From: Salinispora pacifica CNR114
Lineage (GTDB): Bacteria > Actinomycetota > Actinomycetes > Mycobacteriales > Micromonosporaceae
Direction: 5' to 3'
DNA: 64,000 bases
NCBI RefSeq assembly: GCF_000514775.1
Contig: NZ_AZWO01000023.1
Span: 33,346-97,345 of the forward strand
The position numbers and the translations under genes were made by a program. How positions within the stretch are numbered: position 1 is the stretch's first letter; each line of letters begins with the position of its first letter. The notes under the pieces were generated by a model. The model was not told where the DNA came from. It ran no database searches and worked only from the letters and a program-made list of their open reading frames with translations. Positions 8,421 through 16,965 of this stretch are shown in pieces.

Positions 8421-9593
8421 CTATCCGGCAGGGGGTAGATCCGGGCTGAAGAGGGCCCGGACGCAGCCGTCCCGTCGGTCTCGGAACAGCGCGTACCCGC
8501 GCGCCCCCTCCTCCAGCGGCAGTCGGTGGGTGGCCAGGTGTTCGGTCCGCAACTCGTCGCGGGCCATCCGCTCCAGCAGCGTCGGCACCTGCCCCGCCCC
8601 GTGCTGCCGCGCACCCCGCACCCGCAACCCCTTGGCGCCGACCGCGCCCAGCGGAAAGGCGTCCACCTGCCCGGTGAACTCGCCGAGCACGACCACGGTG
8701 CCGCCCTTACGGCAGGAGTGCATCGCCTCGTGGACCGCCGGGGGGCGTTCCGCCGCGCCGGTGAGCCGCTCGGCCAGGGAACGCGGCCGTCCGTCCCAGG
8801 CCGGTCCGACCGCCTCCACGCAGATGTCCGGCCCCCGCCCGCCGGTTCGTTCGCGCAACTCGGCGGGGATATCCGGGTGCCGCGGGTCGACCGTCTCCGC
8901 GTCTGTGTGCCGTCGTGCCATCCGCAGCCGGTCCTCCCGCGGATCCATGATGATCACCCGGTCGGCGCCGAGCAGGCTGGCCGCGCGGGCGGTGAGTTGA
9001 CCGACCGCCCCGGCACCCCAGACCGCCACCACGGCTCCCGGGTGGACCCCGCCCAGCTCGGCGGCGAGCCAACCGGCGGGGGCGGCGTCCGCGGCGAAGA
9101 GCGCCCGTTCGTCGCTGACCTCGTCCGGGATGCCGAACGCGCCGACATCGGCGTACGGGACGCGGACGTACTCGGCGTGCCCACCGGCGAACCCGCCCGC
9201 AGCGGTGGGTCGCCCGAAGGCGCCGGGCACGGCTTGGCCGTACGCCAGCTCGCTCGCCTCCGGCACCAGGTTTCCGTTGTCGCAGCACCACGGTGCGCCG
9301 GAGCGGCACTGCCAGCAGGAGCCGCAGGCCACAGTAGAGCTGACCACCACCCGGTCGCCGACCCGGTGCCGGTGTACCTGCGGTCCCACCGCGACGACCT
9401 CGCCCAGGAACTCGTGCCCGAGCACATCCCCATCGGCCAGGTACGGTGCCCGACCGGCCAGGAGGGGCAGATCCCCGCCGCAGGTGGCGCTCAGGCGTAC
9501 TCGCACGATCGCGTCGTGGCCGTTGCGCAGTTCCGGATCGGGTACCTGCCGGACCGCGACCCGGCCGGCGCCCGTCCAGCACAGTGCCCTCAT
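8421..9593 (-). CDS. zinc-dependent alcohol dehydrogenase (formaldehyde/glutathione-independent type)
   Basis: This 390-residue zinc-type medium-chain dehydrogenase begins MRALCWTGAGRVAVRQVPDP. The N-terminal catalytic domain shows GHEFLGEV with the zinc-binding Glu/His and a structural-zinc cysteine cluster (CGSCWQCRSGAPWCC); the Rossmann domain has GAGAVGQLTARAASLLGA near residue 190. The long C-terminal half and the VEAVGPAWDG region match the subgroup annotated as glutathione-independent formaldehyde dehydrogenase-like. Its start overlaps the stop of the upstream gene (9590-9593, ATGA), so the two genes are translationally coupled. Confidence 0.88.
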   Translation of the reverse strand: MRALCWTGAGRVAVRQVPDPELRNGHDAIVRVRLSATCGGDLPLLAGRAPYLADGDVLGHEFLGEVVAVGPQVHRHRVGDRVVVSSTVACGSCWQCRSGAPWCCDNGNLVPEASELAYGQAVPGAFGRPTAAGGFAGGHAEYVRVPYADVGAFGIPDEVSDERALFAADAAPAGWLAAELGGVHPGAVVAVWGAGAVGQLTARAASLLGADRVIIMDPREDRLRMARRHTDAETVDPRHPDIPAELRERTGGRGPDICVEAVGPAWDGRPRSLAERLTGAAERPPAVHEAMHSCRKGGTVVVLGEFTGQVDAFPLGAVGAKGLRVRGARQHGAGQVPTLLERMARDELRTEHLATHRLPLEEGARGYALFRDRRDGCVRALFSPDLPPAG

Positions 9594-10012
9594 CCGGCCA
9601 GCCCCCGGTCGATCGGCGAGCGGTCGGCGTTGAGCACCTCCCCGGTCTCGGCGAGCTGCTTGGCCTGTCGCAACGCGGTCCGCACCACCCGGTCGGGATC
9701 GTCGCCGGCCACGTGCGCGGCGAGGCCCGGAAGGGCCGCGCCAGGACGGATCCGCGCCGCCAGCTCGGTGCCCCGGCCCGCTGGCGCGGGCCAGACGTCC
9801 ACCTGGACGGCGTGGCCGAGTCGGCGCAGCGGCTCCGGCCGTCGCCCGCCGGGCAGCACCTCGTTGGGCGGTCGGTTGACCGTCACCACCTCCCAACCAC
9901 CGGCCGGCGGGGCATCGGGGCGCGGATCAGCCGGGTGAAACCGCCGTCGGGCACCGGCGAGCCTCGCCAGCATCCCGGCAGCGGTCCCGGCCCGTCTCGT
10001 GCGGTGTCTCAC
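9590..10012 (-). CDS. small SRPBCC-like protein coupled to the alcohol dehydrogenase
   Basis: This 140-residue protein starts from GTG behind GGGAGG. The core has WEVVTVNRPPNEVLPGGR followed by a strand pattern (HAVQVDVWPAPAGRGTEL) and a C-terminal helix ALRQAKQLAETGEVL. That arrangement resembles short cyclase/dehydrase (SRPBCC) proteins found next to zinc alcohol dehydrogenases in actinobacteria. It is shorter than a full SRPBCC domain, so it may be a reduced member. The ATGA overlap with the dehydrogenase suggests a shared function; the ligand is unknown. Confidence 0.6.
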   Translation of the reverse strand: MRHRTRRAGTAAGMLARLAGARRRFHPADPRPDAPPAGGWEVVTVNRPPNEVLPGGRRPEPLRRLGHAVQVDVWPAPAGRGTELAARIRPGAALPGLAAHVAGDDPDRVVRTALRQAKQLAETGEVLNADRSPIDRGLAG

Positions 10013-10026
10013 CCGTGCCTCCCGTC

Positions 10027-10116
10027 GGTCCGTCCGTTACCGGTCCGTCCGTTACCGGTCCGTCCGTTACCGGTCCGTCCGTTACCGGTCCGTCCGTTAC
10101 CGGTCCGTCCGTTGCC
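10027..10116. repeat. 15-bp tandem repeat, 5 perfect copies plus 1 variant
   Basis: The unit GGTCCGTCCGTTACC is repeated five times without a mismatch (10027-10101), then once with one change (GGTCCGTCCGTTGCC, 10102-10116). The array lies in the gap between the divergent SRPBCC-like and LuxR-type genes. Read as plus-strand codons it would give a V-T-G-P-S repeat, but it is upstream of the preferred start of the regulator. It could be a variable-number leader element or a regulator-binding array. Confidence 0.9.
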
Positions 10117-10311
10117 CATCCCGCCCATCACCCGGCCCGTTTCCCCGTCGGTCCACCACCCGCTTCGTTGCCCGGGGTTTCCTTCTCGCCGGACGCCACT
10201 CTTCCCAGCGTCGGCTCGGCCTGGGTGAACCGGGTTCCCCCGGAAGGGGTGAATCGGCACCGGCCGGGTAACCCCGGATCTGGGGAGAACGTGTCCGATG
10301 GGGGTGGGCCG

Positions 10312-13143
10312 ATGCCGGAGGAGCGACGGCAGACCACGGGGACCGGTGCGCCGCTACTGGCCTCCCGTCTGACCCCGGGTCCACTGCCCGGACCGGTGGT
10401 CCTGCGGCCCCGGCTGCTGCGGCAGCTTGACGAGGGGAGCGCCGTACCGGTGACGCTTGTCGCCGCGCCGGCGGGCTGGGGTAAGACGACGTTGCTCACC
10501 TCCTGGTATCAGGCCGCCACCGGCGGTGACCTGGTGCGGGGCGGCCCGGTGACCGGCGCCGCCGGCGGGGATCGTGTCGGGTCGCCGACGAAGGTCGGGG
10601 CGGAGGCGCCGGACCCGTCGGAATCGGGGTCCGGCCGGGACCGGCCGGACCTGGGCTGGGTCTCGGTGGAGGTCGGTGACGACGGCGAACGCCTCTGGTC
10701 GTACCTGGCGGCGGCGCTGCGGCCCGACCCGCCGCGATCGGCGGCGTTGGACGGTCCGCTGCGATCGGCGGTGCCGGACGGTCCGCCGCGACTGGACCAG
10801 TTGGAGGTGCTGGCCGCGGCACTTGCCGCCCGGGAACGGCCGGTGCTGCTGGTCCTGGACGACCTGCACCGGATCACCGACCCGGCGGCGGTCGCCGGAT
10901 TGGAGTTCCTGCTCCGCCACTGTGAGCAGCGGCTGCGTCTGGTGGCCGGGGCTCGTGCCGGGGTGCCGTTGGCGGTCCACCGGTGGCGGCTGGCCGGCGA
11001 GCTGACCGAGCTCGGTCCAGACGACCTGGCCTTCACCCGCGACGAGGTCGCCGACCTACTGACCGCACATGGGACGGCCCTTCCGGCGGAGGGGGTCTGG
11101 CGGCTGCGCGAGCGCACCGGCGGCTGGCCGGCGATGCTCCGGTTCGCCGCGCTCGCCTTGCCCGGGCAGCCGGACCCGGCCCGGTGGGTGGGGCGGCTCG
11201 GCAGTGACCAGCCGGACATCGCCGGCTACCTGCGGGAGGAGGTCCTTGGCGGGCTGGATCCGGACGACCGGGAGCTGCTGCGGAGCACGGCGGTGGCGGA
11301 CGCCGCCTGCGCTGGCCTCGCCGACGCGGTGACCGGCCGTTCGGACACTGCGGCGAGGCTGGCCGAGCTGGCCGGCGTCGGCGGCGTACTGCGGCACGAC
11401 GACGGCCGGCCCCCCTGGTACCGCTGTCATCCGCTCCTGGCCGATCTGCTCCGTGACGAGCTGGCCCGGCTGCCCGCCGTTGACGCGCGGGAACTGCACC
11501 GGCGCGCTGCTGGCTGGTACGCCGACAACGGGCGGCCCGCCGACGGTCTGCGGCACGCGCTGCAGGGCGGCGACTGGTCCGGGGCCACCGAACTGCTCCG
11601 CACGACCTGGCCGGAGCTGGCGCCGTACGACCGGGAGGGTTCGCCCGCGCCACCGCCACCACCTGCCGAGACCCTGGCGCGGGACCCGGAGCTGGCCCTG
11701 GCGTGCGCGGCGGAACGGGCGTACGCGGGGGATCTGTCGGCCGCCGAGGGGTATCTGCGGTCCGCCGGGGCGGTGCGTGAACTGCCGGCGCCCCGCCGGG
11801 AGCGTTTTGCCCGGTTGGTTGCCGCGGTGGAGCTCGCGGTGGTCCGCTGGTCCGACGACATTCCGGCGGTACGCGCCGCCGCTGCCCGGTTGCTCGCCAC
11901 CCATTCGGCGACCGGGGCGTCCGGAAGGCAGGACCGGATGCCGGCCACCGCCGAACCGCGCGAGACCATCGTCGAGGATGCGGATGGGTGGGCGGTGGCG
12001 GGCACCGCGCTCGGTCTGGTCGAATTCGCGGTCGGCGAGTTGGGCAGCGCGGAGCGGCAGCTGGTGGCGGCGTCCCGGGCCGCCCGGACCGCCGGTTGGG
12101 TACGGACCGAGCTGGCCGGTGCCAGCCGAGTGGCGCTGCTGCGTGCGATCCACGGTGAACTGCGGCAGGCGGAGACGGGGGCCCGTTCCGCGCTCGCCCT
12201 TCCGCCCGGCCAGGGGTGGTCCTGCCGGACCGACTGCGGGTACGCCTACCTGGCGCTGGCGGTGGTGGCGCTGCTGCGGGACCAGCCCGAGGAGGCGGCG
12301 GCGAATCTGGCGTTGGCGGAGCCGGCGACCATGGAGCCCGCCGCCGGGGCGGTGGTGGCGTTGTGCCGGTCCCACCTGTTGCGGGACTCCGGTGACCGCA
12401 CGGGTGGGCACCGGCTGCTCGTCGCGGCCCGGGAGCGGCTGGACGGTCCGCGGGGGGAGCTGGGCGGTCGGCGGGGGGAGCTGGAGCGGTGGCTGCGGGC
12501 TGCCGAGGCCGACCTGTATGCGGCGCGGGGCGACCTGGACGCCGCCCGCGAGTTGCTTGTCGGGGCGGGCCCCGAACTCGCGGTGGGCCTTGCTCGGGTG
12601 GAGCTTCGGGCCGGGGACAGTCGGACGGCCGAGGCGGTGCTGCCCGACTGGCAGGCGCCCGAGGCGGCGGACTGGCCGCTACCGGTGCGGGTGGAGGCCG
12701 CGGTGCTGCACGTGGTGCTGGCCGAGCGGGCGGGGGATGGCCGGCGGGCGCACCGGACCCTGGAGGCCGCCCTCGACCTGGCCGGAGCGGAGGGGGTCCG
12801 GCGGCCGTTCACCCGCGCGGATCCGGAGATCCGTGACCTGCTGGCAGCGCATCTGGATGCCGGTACGGCGCACTGGTCGGCGGTGAGCGACCTGGTCCGC
12901 GGAGTGGAGGAGCCGGACGAACGGCCCGGGCCGGCCCGGGCCGCACTGGCCGAGCCACTGACCGAACGTGAAGTGACCATCCTGCGCTACCTGCAGAGCA
13001 TCCTTTCCAACGTGGAGATCGCGGCCGAGTTGTCGTTGTCGATCAACACGGTTAAGACCCATGTGCGTAATATCTATCGCAAGCTCGACGCCTCCCGCCG
13101 TCGGGAGGCCGTCCGTCGGGCCCGGGAACTGCGGCTGATCTGA
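10312..13143 (+). CDS. large ATP-binding LuxR-family (MalT/LAL-type) transcriptional regulator
   Basis: This roughly 943-residue STAND-type regulator has Walker A AAPAGWGKTTLL near residue 55 and Walker B VLLVLDDLHRI near residue 180. A long Ala/Arg/Leu-rich helical repeat region (TPR-like) runs from about residue 390 to 860. A C-terminal LuxR helix-turn-helix (LTEREVTILRYLQSILSN then VEIAAELSLSINTVKTHVRN) ends the protein. It should bind ATP and an inducer and activate transcription. The frame is open back to 10015 through the tandem repeat; ATG 10312 (G-rich site 7 bases upstream) or GTG 10291 are the likely starts. Its target is not obvious from neighbours. Confidence 0.88.
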   Translation: MPEERRQTTGTGAPLLASRLTPGPLPGPVVLRPRLLRQLDEGSAVPVTLVAAPAGWGKTTLLTSWYQAATGGDLVRGGPVTGAAGGDRVGSPTKVGAEAPDPSESGSGRDRPDLGWVSVEVGDDGERLWSYLAAALRPDPPRSAALDGPLRSAVPDGPPRLDQLEVLAAALAARERPVLLVLDDLHRITDPAAVAGLEFLLRHCEQRLRLVAGARAGVPLAVHRWRLAGELTELGPDDLAFTRDEVADLLTAHGTALPAEGVWRLRERTGGWPAMLRFAALALPGQPDPARWVGRLGSDQPDIAGYLREEVLGGLDPDDRELLRSTAVADAACAGLADAVTGRSDTAARLAELAGVGGVLRHDDGRPPWYRCHPLLADLLRDELARLPAVDARELHRRAAGWYADNGRPADGLRHALQGGDWSGATELLRTTWPELAPYDREGSPAPPPPPAETLARDPELALACAAERAYAGDLSAAEGYLRSAGAVRELPAPRRERFARLVAAVELAVVRWSDDIPAVRAAAARLLATHSATGASGRQDRMPATAEPRETIVEDADGWAVAGTALGLVEFAVGELGSAERQLVAASRAARTAGWVRTELAGASRVALLRAIHGELRQAETGARSALALPPGQGWSCRTDCGYAYLALAVVALLRDQPEEAAANLALAEPATMEPAAGAVVALCRSHLLRDSGDRTGGHRLLVAARERLDGPRGELGGRRGELERWLRAAEADLYAARGDLDAARELLVGAGPELAVGLARVELRAGDSRTAEAVLPDWQAPEAADWPLPVRVEAAVLHVVLAERAGDGRRAHRTLEAALDLAGAEGVRRPFTRADPEIRDLLAAHLDAGTAHWSAVSDLVRGVEEPDERPGPARAALAEPLTEREVTILRYLQSILSNVEIAAELSLSINTVKTHVRNIYRKLDASRRREAVRRARELRLI

Positions 13144-13177
13144 TCAGCGACGTCGACCATCACCGCCACGGTGCCGG

Positions 13178-13726
13178 TCATTCCCGGTCGGCGGCGTCGA
13201 CCGCCGCCAGCAGGTCGGCGAGGTCGAATCCACCGTTGTGTCGGGCGCCGTTGACGAACAGGGTCGGAGTGGCCTGCACGCCGCTGCGGATGCCACCGAC
13301 GAAGTCTCGCCGGACTCGGTCGCCGTGGGCCTGCTGATCGGTCTCGGCGTCGATTTCGGCGGCGGAGAGGCCGAGTTGTCCGACGCCGAGCGAGAGGTGC
13401 ACCGGATCGAGTTGGTCCTGGTGTTCGTACAACCAGTCGTGCATCTCCCAGAATCGGCCTCGGACGCCGGCCGCCTCGGTGGCATGGGCCGCGTTTTCCG
13501 CGTACGGATGCACGTTGGAGATCGGAAAGTGTCGGTAGACCAGCCGGACCATGTCGGCCCGTTGTCGGAGCAGTTCGGCGAGGTTGGCGTAGGCCACCCC
13601 GCAGAACTGGCACTGGAAGTCCGCGTACTCGACGAGCGTCACCGGCGCGTCCACCGGTCCCCGGATGTGGTCGCTCTCCGCAACCGGGGTTCGGAGGAGT
13701 GGGGTGACCTGGTGTGGGGTCGTCAT
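13178..13726 (-). CDS. DsbA-like thioredoxin-fold oxidoreductase
   Basis: This 182-residue protein has the DsbA-type thioredoxin fold. The redox motif FQCQFC appears near residue 35 after VTLVEYADF, a helical insert follows (EMHDWLYEHQDQL), and the cis-Pro region GVQATPTLFVNG lies near residue 150. No signal peptide is present, so it is probably cytoplasmic, as for many actinobacterial members. Start ATG 13726 gives the standard N-terminus. It converges on the LuxR-type gene with a 34-bp gap. Confidence 0.87.
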   Translation of the reverse strand: MTTPHQVTPLLRTPVAESDHIRGPVDAPVTLVEYADFQCQFCGVAYANLAELLRQRADMVRLVYRHFPISNVHPYAENAAHATEAAGVRGRFWEMHDWLYEHQDQLDPVHLSLGVGQLGLSAAEIDAETDQQAHGDRVRRDFVGGIRSGVQATPTLFVNGARHNGGFDLADLLAAVDAADRE

Positions 13727-13996
13727 CACCGCACCACCAAACGGTTGCCACGTGCCGACTGGGCCGGCACGTTCGGATCGGTCATGCCTCCCACTGTCGC
13801 CGGCAGCCGGGTGAGGAGGACTCACCCGGCCCGGATGGTTCCCGACCCCGCAGCGTCGGCGCGACGAGGCGGTTGTGGGTCGGGAGTGCCGGCTGTGCCC
13901 GTGCTGGGCGACCACGCCGCGCGGCCCGGGTCTCCGCCTTTCGTCGCATCGGGCCGCTACATTGGGCCGTGACTGTTTCGGGTCCCGGGTACTCCG

Positions 13997-14092
13997 GCCC
14001 TTGACTGTTTGGGTGGGGAACTGTTCAGGTGGAGAACTGTTGGGATGGAGAACTGTTCCGGATGAGAGCTGTTCGTGTTAGGGCTGTTCCCG
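13997..14092. repeat. six imperfect 16-bp direct repeats upstream of the STAS gene
   Basis: Consecutive 16-base units share a G-A-A-C-T-G-T-T core: GTGGGGAACTGTTCAG (14013), GTGGAGAACTGTTGGG (14029), ATGGAGAACTGTTCCG (14045), GATGAGAGCTGTTCGT (14061), GTTAGGGCTGTTCCCG (14077), with a weaker copy at 13997 (TTGACTGTTTGG). They lie 170-270 bp before the STAS protein start. The phased spacing looks like a cooperative regulator-binding array. The whole 13727-14265 gap has no supported gene. Confidence 0.7.
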
Positions 14093-14265
14093 TTGAGGCA
14101 GCTCCGTAACCGAAGGGTGAAATATTCGGATAAGGGTGACCTGGCATTCGAACCACAAGAACTACTCATCCCAGGGGGTGGCGACCGAGCGTGTTGGAGG
14201 AATACTCTCGGTCGCGGCCTGCGTACTGATGAGGCGCCTGTTGACTGGCGAGTGGAGGTGCTCGC

Positions 14266-14628
14266 GTGAGCCTGTCGATCGTAAAGTCGGTCCTACCCGG
14301 GAGCGTCGTGGAGATCTCACCGCGTGGTGAGATCGATGTCGATACCGCATACGAGGTGCGTGAGGCGGTCGCTGAGGCCCTGGCCAAAAGCCATCCTCGC
14401 CGCATCGAGTTGAATATGCGGCTGGTGACCTTTATCGACTCTGTCGGCATCAGCGCGATGGTTGCCGGCTTCCAGACCGCAGAGGTGAGCGGTGTGAGGC
14501 TGGTGGTGACCGAGCCCAGCCGATTCGTACACCGGCAGCTCTGGGTCGCTGGCCTGCTCGGTCTCTTCGGTGCCCCCGAGCCCTACTTCGCGGGGGCGAC
14601 GGCCCCGGAGGCCCTGCCGGGGGGCTGA
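14266..14628 (+). CDS. STAS-domain anti-sigma factor antagonist
   Basis: This 120-residue single STAS-domain protein starts from GTG behind GGAGG. The hallmark FIDSVGIS, containing the Ser phosphorylated by an RsbW/SpoIIAB-type kinase in this family, lies near residue 61. N-terminal strands include VEISPRGEIDVDTAYEVR. It should act by binding and titrating an anti-sigma factor. No anti-sigma or sigma gene is adjacent, so its partner is encoded elsewhere. The array of 16-bp repeats upstream suggests dedicated regulation. Confidence 0.9.
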   Translation: MSLSIVKSVLPGSVVEISPRGEIDVDTAYEVREAVAEALAKSHPRRIELNMRLVTFIDSVGISAMVAGFQTAEVSGVRLVVTEPSRFVHRQLWVAGLLGLFGAPEPYFAGATAPEALPGG

Positions 14629-14652
14629 TTCAGCTCGTGCCAGGCGGGTGCG

Positions 14653-14692
14653 CGGGCCGGGAGCTGTTCGCCAGCGGACGGCTCCCGGCCCG
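14653..14692. terminator. bidirectional terminator between convergent genes
   Basis: Arms CGGGCCGGGAGC and GCTCCCGGCCCG form a 12-bp stem around a 16-base loop in the 72-bp gap between the convergent STAS and secreted coiled-coil genes. It can serve both. Confidence 0.65.
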
Positions 14693-14700
14693 ACCACCGG

Positions 14701-15783
14701 TTAGTACACCGACAGGTGCACGTGGTTTGTATGGTCGCTGGATGGGTCGCCGGCGGCCCCGCTGTACGACTTCCACCCACTGCTGGGCAGCCAGATCTGC
14801 CGGTACCAGATCACGTACAGCACCGCGAGTTGGTCGGCGTTGTCCACCAGAAACGCCGCCAGGTTGTTGCCGTAGGTCCGGTCGTCGCCCGTGGCATCTC
14901 CACCGAAGCCGTCCTGCTGAGCGGCGAAGTCGCAGGCCCGGCCCTTCGGGTGCTCGCCGGAACTGCCTGGGCGATAGCAGGACACATAGCGGGTGAAGCC
15001 GGCCGCCTTGGCCTCGTTCAGCGCATGCAGCGTTCGCGGGGTAATGCAACCATCCGCCGGCGTGGGATCGTTGACGCTGCAGGATTCGGCCGGCCAGGAG
15101 CCGTCCGGGTTGCGCGGGGCCGGGTCTGCCCGGGCCGAGTTCTGGGTGGTCTTGGTGGCCGCAGCCGCAGCCGCAGCCGCAGCCGCAGCGCTGGCCTGTT
15201 CATTGGCGACCGTCAGCGCCTTCTCCGCCTGCTGTTTGCGCTTGGCCATCAGGGCCTCTTGCTTGCGCTGTTCGATGATCTCCGCTTCGACCGCGCGGGT
15301 GTCCCGGGCGATCTTTTTCTGGGTCTGCTGCAACTCGTCTATGGCTCGGTTCTCGTTGGCGACCGTCGCCTCCAGCGTCGCGACGCGGTCCAGGAAGTCC
15401 GCCGGCGAGGTGTTGTCGAGCAGCACCGACGCCGTGCGCAGTGGACCGGTCCGATACGCCTGGCCGGCGATCTGCTCCACCCGCTCGGTGCGCTCGGCCT
15501 GTTCGGCCTTGGCGGTCTTGAGTTGGGCGGTGAGCTGCTGCTGCCGCTGCACCGACTCGGCCAGCGCCTGTTTAGCGTCCAGGAATCCCTTGCTGGCTTC
15601 CTCGAGCGCGGCGCGAAGGGCAGCGGTGCCGCCCTCCGGATCGTCGGTCACCGCGACCTGCCGGGCGGGGGGAGCGGCTACCGTGGGGCCGGCGGGGGCA
15701 AGGCCGACACTGAGGGTGAGCGCCACGATGATCAGTGCCGCCACCCGGGCGGCGCGGTGTCGTACGGGTGCCGCTGCTGGCAT
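14701..15783 (-). CDS. secreted coiled-coil cell-wall protein with C-terminal peptidase-like domain
   Basis: This 360-residue protein has a signal peptide (AALIIVALTLSVGLAPAGP then cleavage-type Ala/Pro). Residues of about 50-210 form a coiled coil typical of RipC/PcsB/EnvC-like wall-hydrolase partners. A poly-Ala stretch encoded by GCA/GCC repeats (about 15161-15196) follows, then a C-terminal domain of about 140 residues with CITPRTLHALNEAKAAG, YRPGSSGEHPKGRACDF and DHTNHVHLSVY, an ARB_07466-like domain with conserved His/Asp resembling D-Ala-D-Ala peptidase folds. It probably remodels or regulates peptidoglycan hydrolysis. Expression appears to be under the c-di-AMP riboswitch immediately upstream. 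Confidence 0.87.
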   Translation of the reverse strand: MPAAAPVRHRAARVAALIIVALTLSVGLAPAGPTVAAPPARQVAVTDDPEGGTAALRAALEEASKGFLDAKQALAESVQRQQQLTAQLKTAKAEQAERTERVEQIAGQAYRTGPLRTASVLLDNTSPADFLDRVATLEATVANENRAIDELQQTQKKIARDTRAVEAEIIEQRKQEALMAKRKQQAEKALTVANEQASAAAAAAAAAAATKTTQNSARADPAPRNPDGSWPAESCSVNDPTPADGCITPRTLHALNEAKAAGFTRYVSCYRPGSSGEHPKGRACDFAAQQDGFGGDATGDDRTYGNNLAAFLVDNADQLAVLYVIWYRQIWLPSSGWKSYSGAAGDPSSDHTNHVHLSVY

Positions 15784-15795
15784 ATGCAGATGTCC

Positions 15796-15925
15796 TTCCG
15801 TCGGCCACCGACCGGGTTAGCTGACGGGTTCGGGACGGAAGATCCCTACCGCTGACGCGGATGCACCCCAGGTACCTGGTTCCCCGGCTCACCCTGGCGG
15901 GTGATTAGGCGGCGGCCCGGCCGGC
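15796..15925 (-). ncRNA. cyclic di-AMP riboswitch (ydaO/yuaA type)
   Basis: The minus-strand leader of the secreted wall protein contains the ordered conserved blocks of the ydaO aptamer: GGTGAGCCGGGGAACC (about 15892-15877), GGGGTGCATCCGCG, GGTAGGGATC (15850-15841), and CGAACCCGTCAGCTAACC (15832-15815). In actinobacteria this class controls peptidoglycan-hydrolase genes such as rpf and NlpC/P60 genes, matching the gene downstream. The segment TTCCGTC (15840-15834) can pair with GACGGAA (15802-15796), which overlaps the ribosome-binding region; ligand-dependent sequestration is an inference. Limits are approximate. Confidence 0.85.
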
Positions 15926-15950
15926 ACCGGTGGGTGCCGCCTGGCGCAGG

Positions 15951-15984
15951 CCGGCTCAGAGCCTAACCGGTGCTCCTGAGCCGG
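15951..15984 (-). terminator. candidate terminator after the CDF gene
   Basis: Arms CCGGCTCAG (15951-15959) and CTGAGCCGG (15976-15984) form a 9-bp stem with a 16-base loop, 18 bp beyond the stop of the cation exporter gene and upstream of the riboswitch. Confidence 0.45.
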
Positions 15985-16001
15985 GCGCACTCGGCAGTTG
16001 A

Positions 16002-16925
16002 TCAGAAACTACACCGCCCGACGGAACCGCAGTCCCCACCGGTTGACCCCGGCTCGACCTGCAGTGTCGCGTGCTCGATTCGGAAGTCCTCCTGCAGCGC
16101 GGACCGGGCGGCTCCGAGGACCGCGCCGAGGTCGGCGGCGGGGGCGATGGTGAGATGTGCGGAGGCTACCTCCATCCCGGAGGTGAGGGTCCAGATGTGC
16201 AGGTCGTGCACCTCACTCACCCCGGATACGGCGACCAGCCGGTCGTGTACCGCGGTGACCTTCAGATGTTCCGGCGCGGCCTGCACCAGGATGCGTAGGG
16301 CTGCCCGGCCGAGCCGCCAGGTTCGCGGCAGGATGAACAGCCCGATCGCCACCGCGACCAGCGGGTCAGCCCACCACCACCCGGTGCCGGCGATGACCAG
16401 TGCCGCCGCGATCACGCCGAGGCTGCCGAGTAGGTCGCCCAGCACCTCGAGGTAGGCGCCCTGGATGTTGATGCTCTCCTGCGCGCCCGGGCGTAGCAGC
16501 GCGAAGGCGACGATGTTGGCGAGCAGGCCCAGGATCGCCACAACCAACATGGGCCCGGTGCTTACCTCGCGCGGATCACCGAACCGGCGGACGGCCTCCA
16601 CCAGCACATAGATCGAGACGGCGGAGAGAAGCAGGGCGTTGGCGAGGGCGGCCAGCACCTCCAGCCGGTAGAGCCCAAAGGTCCGCTGCGGGTCACTGTC
16701 GCGGCGCCGGGTGGCGGTCAGCGCGGCGAGGGCCATGCCGATGCCGAGGACATCGGTGAACATGTGCCCGGCGTCGCTGAGCAGGGCCAGAGATCCGGTG
16801 CGGACGGCGGTCACCGCTTCCGTCACCATCAGGGCGGCGAGCAGGGCGAAGGCGGCCCAGAGGCGCCCCCGGTGCCGCTGCCCCGCGTTGGTCACCGCCC
16901 CGTGGTGGTCATGTGCTGCACCCAC
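16002..16925 (-). CDS. cation diffusion facilitator (CDF) divalent metal exporter
   Basis: This 307-residue inner-membrane proton/metal antiporter has six hydrophobic segments between about residues 20 and 200 and a C-terminal cytoplasmic domain with VSEVHDLHIWTLTSG. Transport-site residues in helix 2 are visible as SDAGHMFTD. In helix 5 the equivalent motif reads LEVLGDLLGS, with Glu at the place where zinc-type exporters such as ZitB have His. It starts from GTG with a His-rich N-terminus (HDHH). Substrate is probably Zn, Co or Cd. An AT-rich dyad about 45 bp upstream suggests metal-responsive control. Confidence 0.92.
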   Translation of the reverse strand: MGAAHDHHGAVTNAGQRHRGRLWAAFALLAALMVTEAVTAVRTGSLALLSDAGHMFTDVLGIGMALAALTATRRRDSDPQRTFGLYRLEVLAALANALLLSAVSIYVLVEAVRRFGDPREVSTGPMLVVAILGLLANIVAFALLRPGAQESINIQGAYLEVLGDLLGSLGVIAAALVIAGTGWWWADPLVAVAIGLFILPRTWRLGRAALRILVQAAPEHLKVTAVHDRLVAVSGVSEVHDLHIWTLTSGMEVASAHLTIAPAADLGAVLGAARSALQEDFRIEHATLQVEPGSTGGDCGSVGRCSF

Positions 16926-16965
16926 TCGGACACCTTCCGCCGGCTGTCCGGTCCTGCACCCAACC

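Noticed and set aside
10015..10311. Upstream in-frame extension of the LuxR-type regulator through the tandem repeat
   Set aside because: No ribosome-binding site at 10015 and the extension is low-complexity; GTG 10291 or ATG 10312 are more plausible starts.
10027..14092. CRISPR arrays suggested by the tandem repeats at 10027-10116 and 13997-14092
   Set aside because: The repeats are contiguous with no spacers and no cas genes are nearby.
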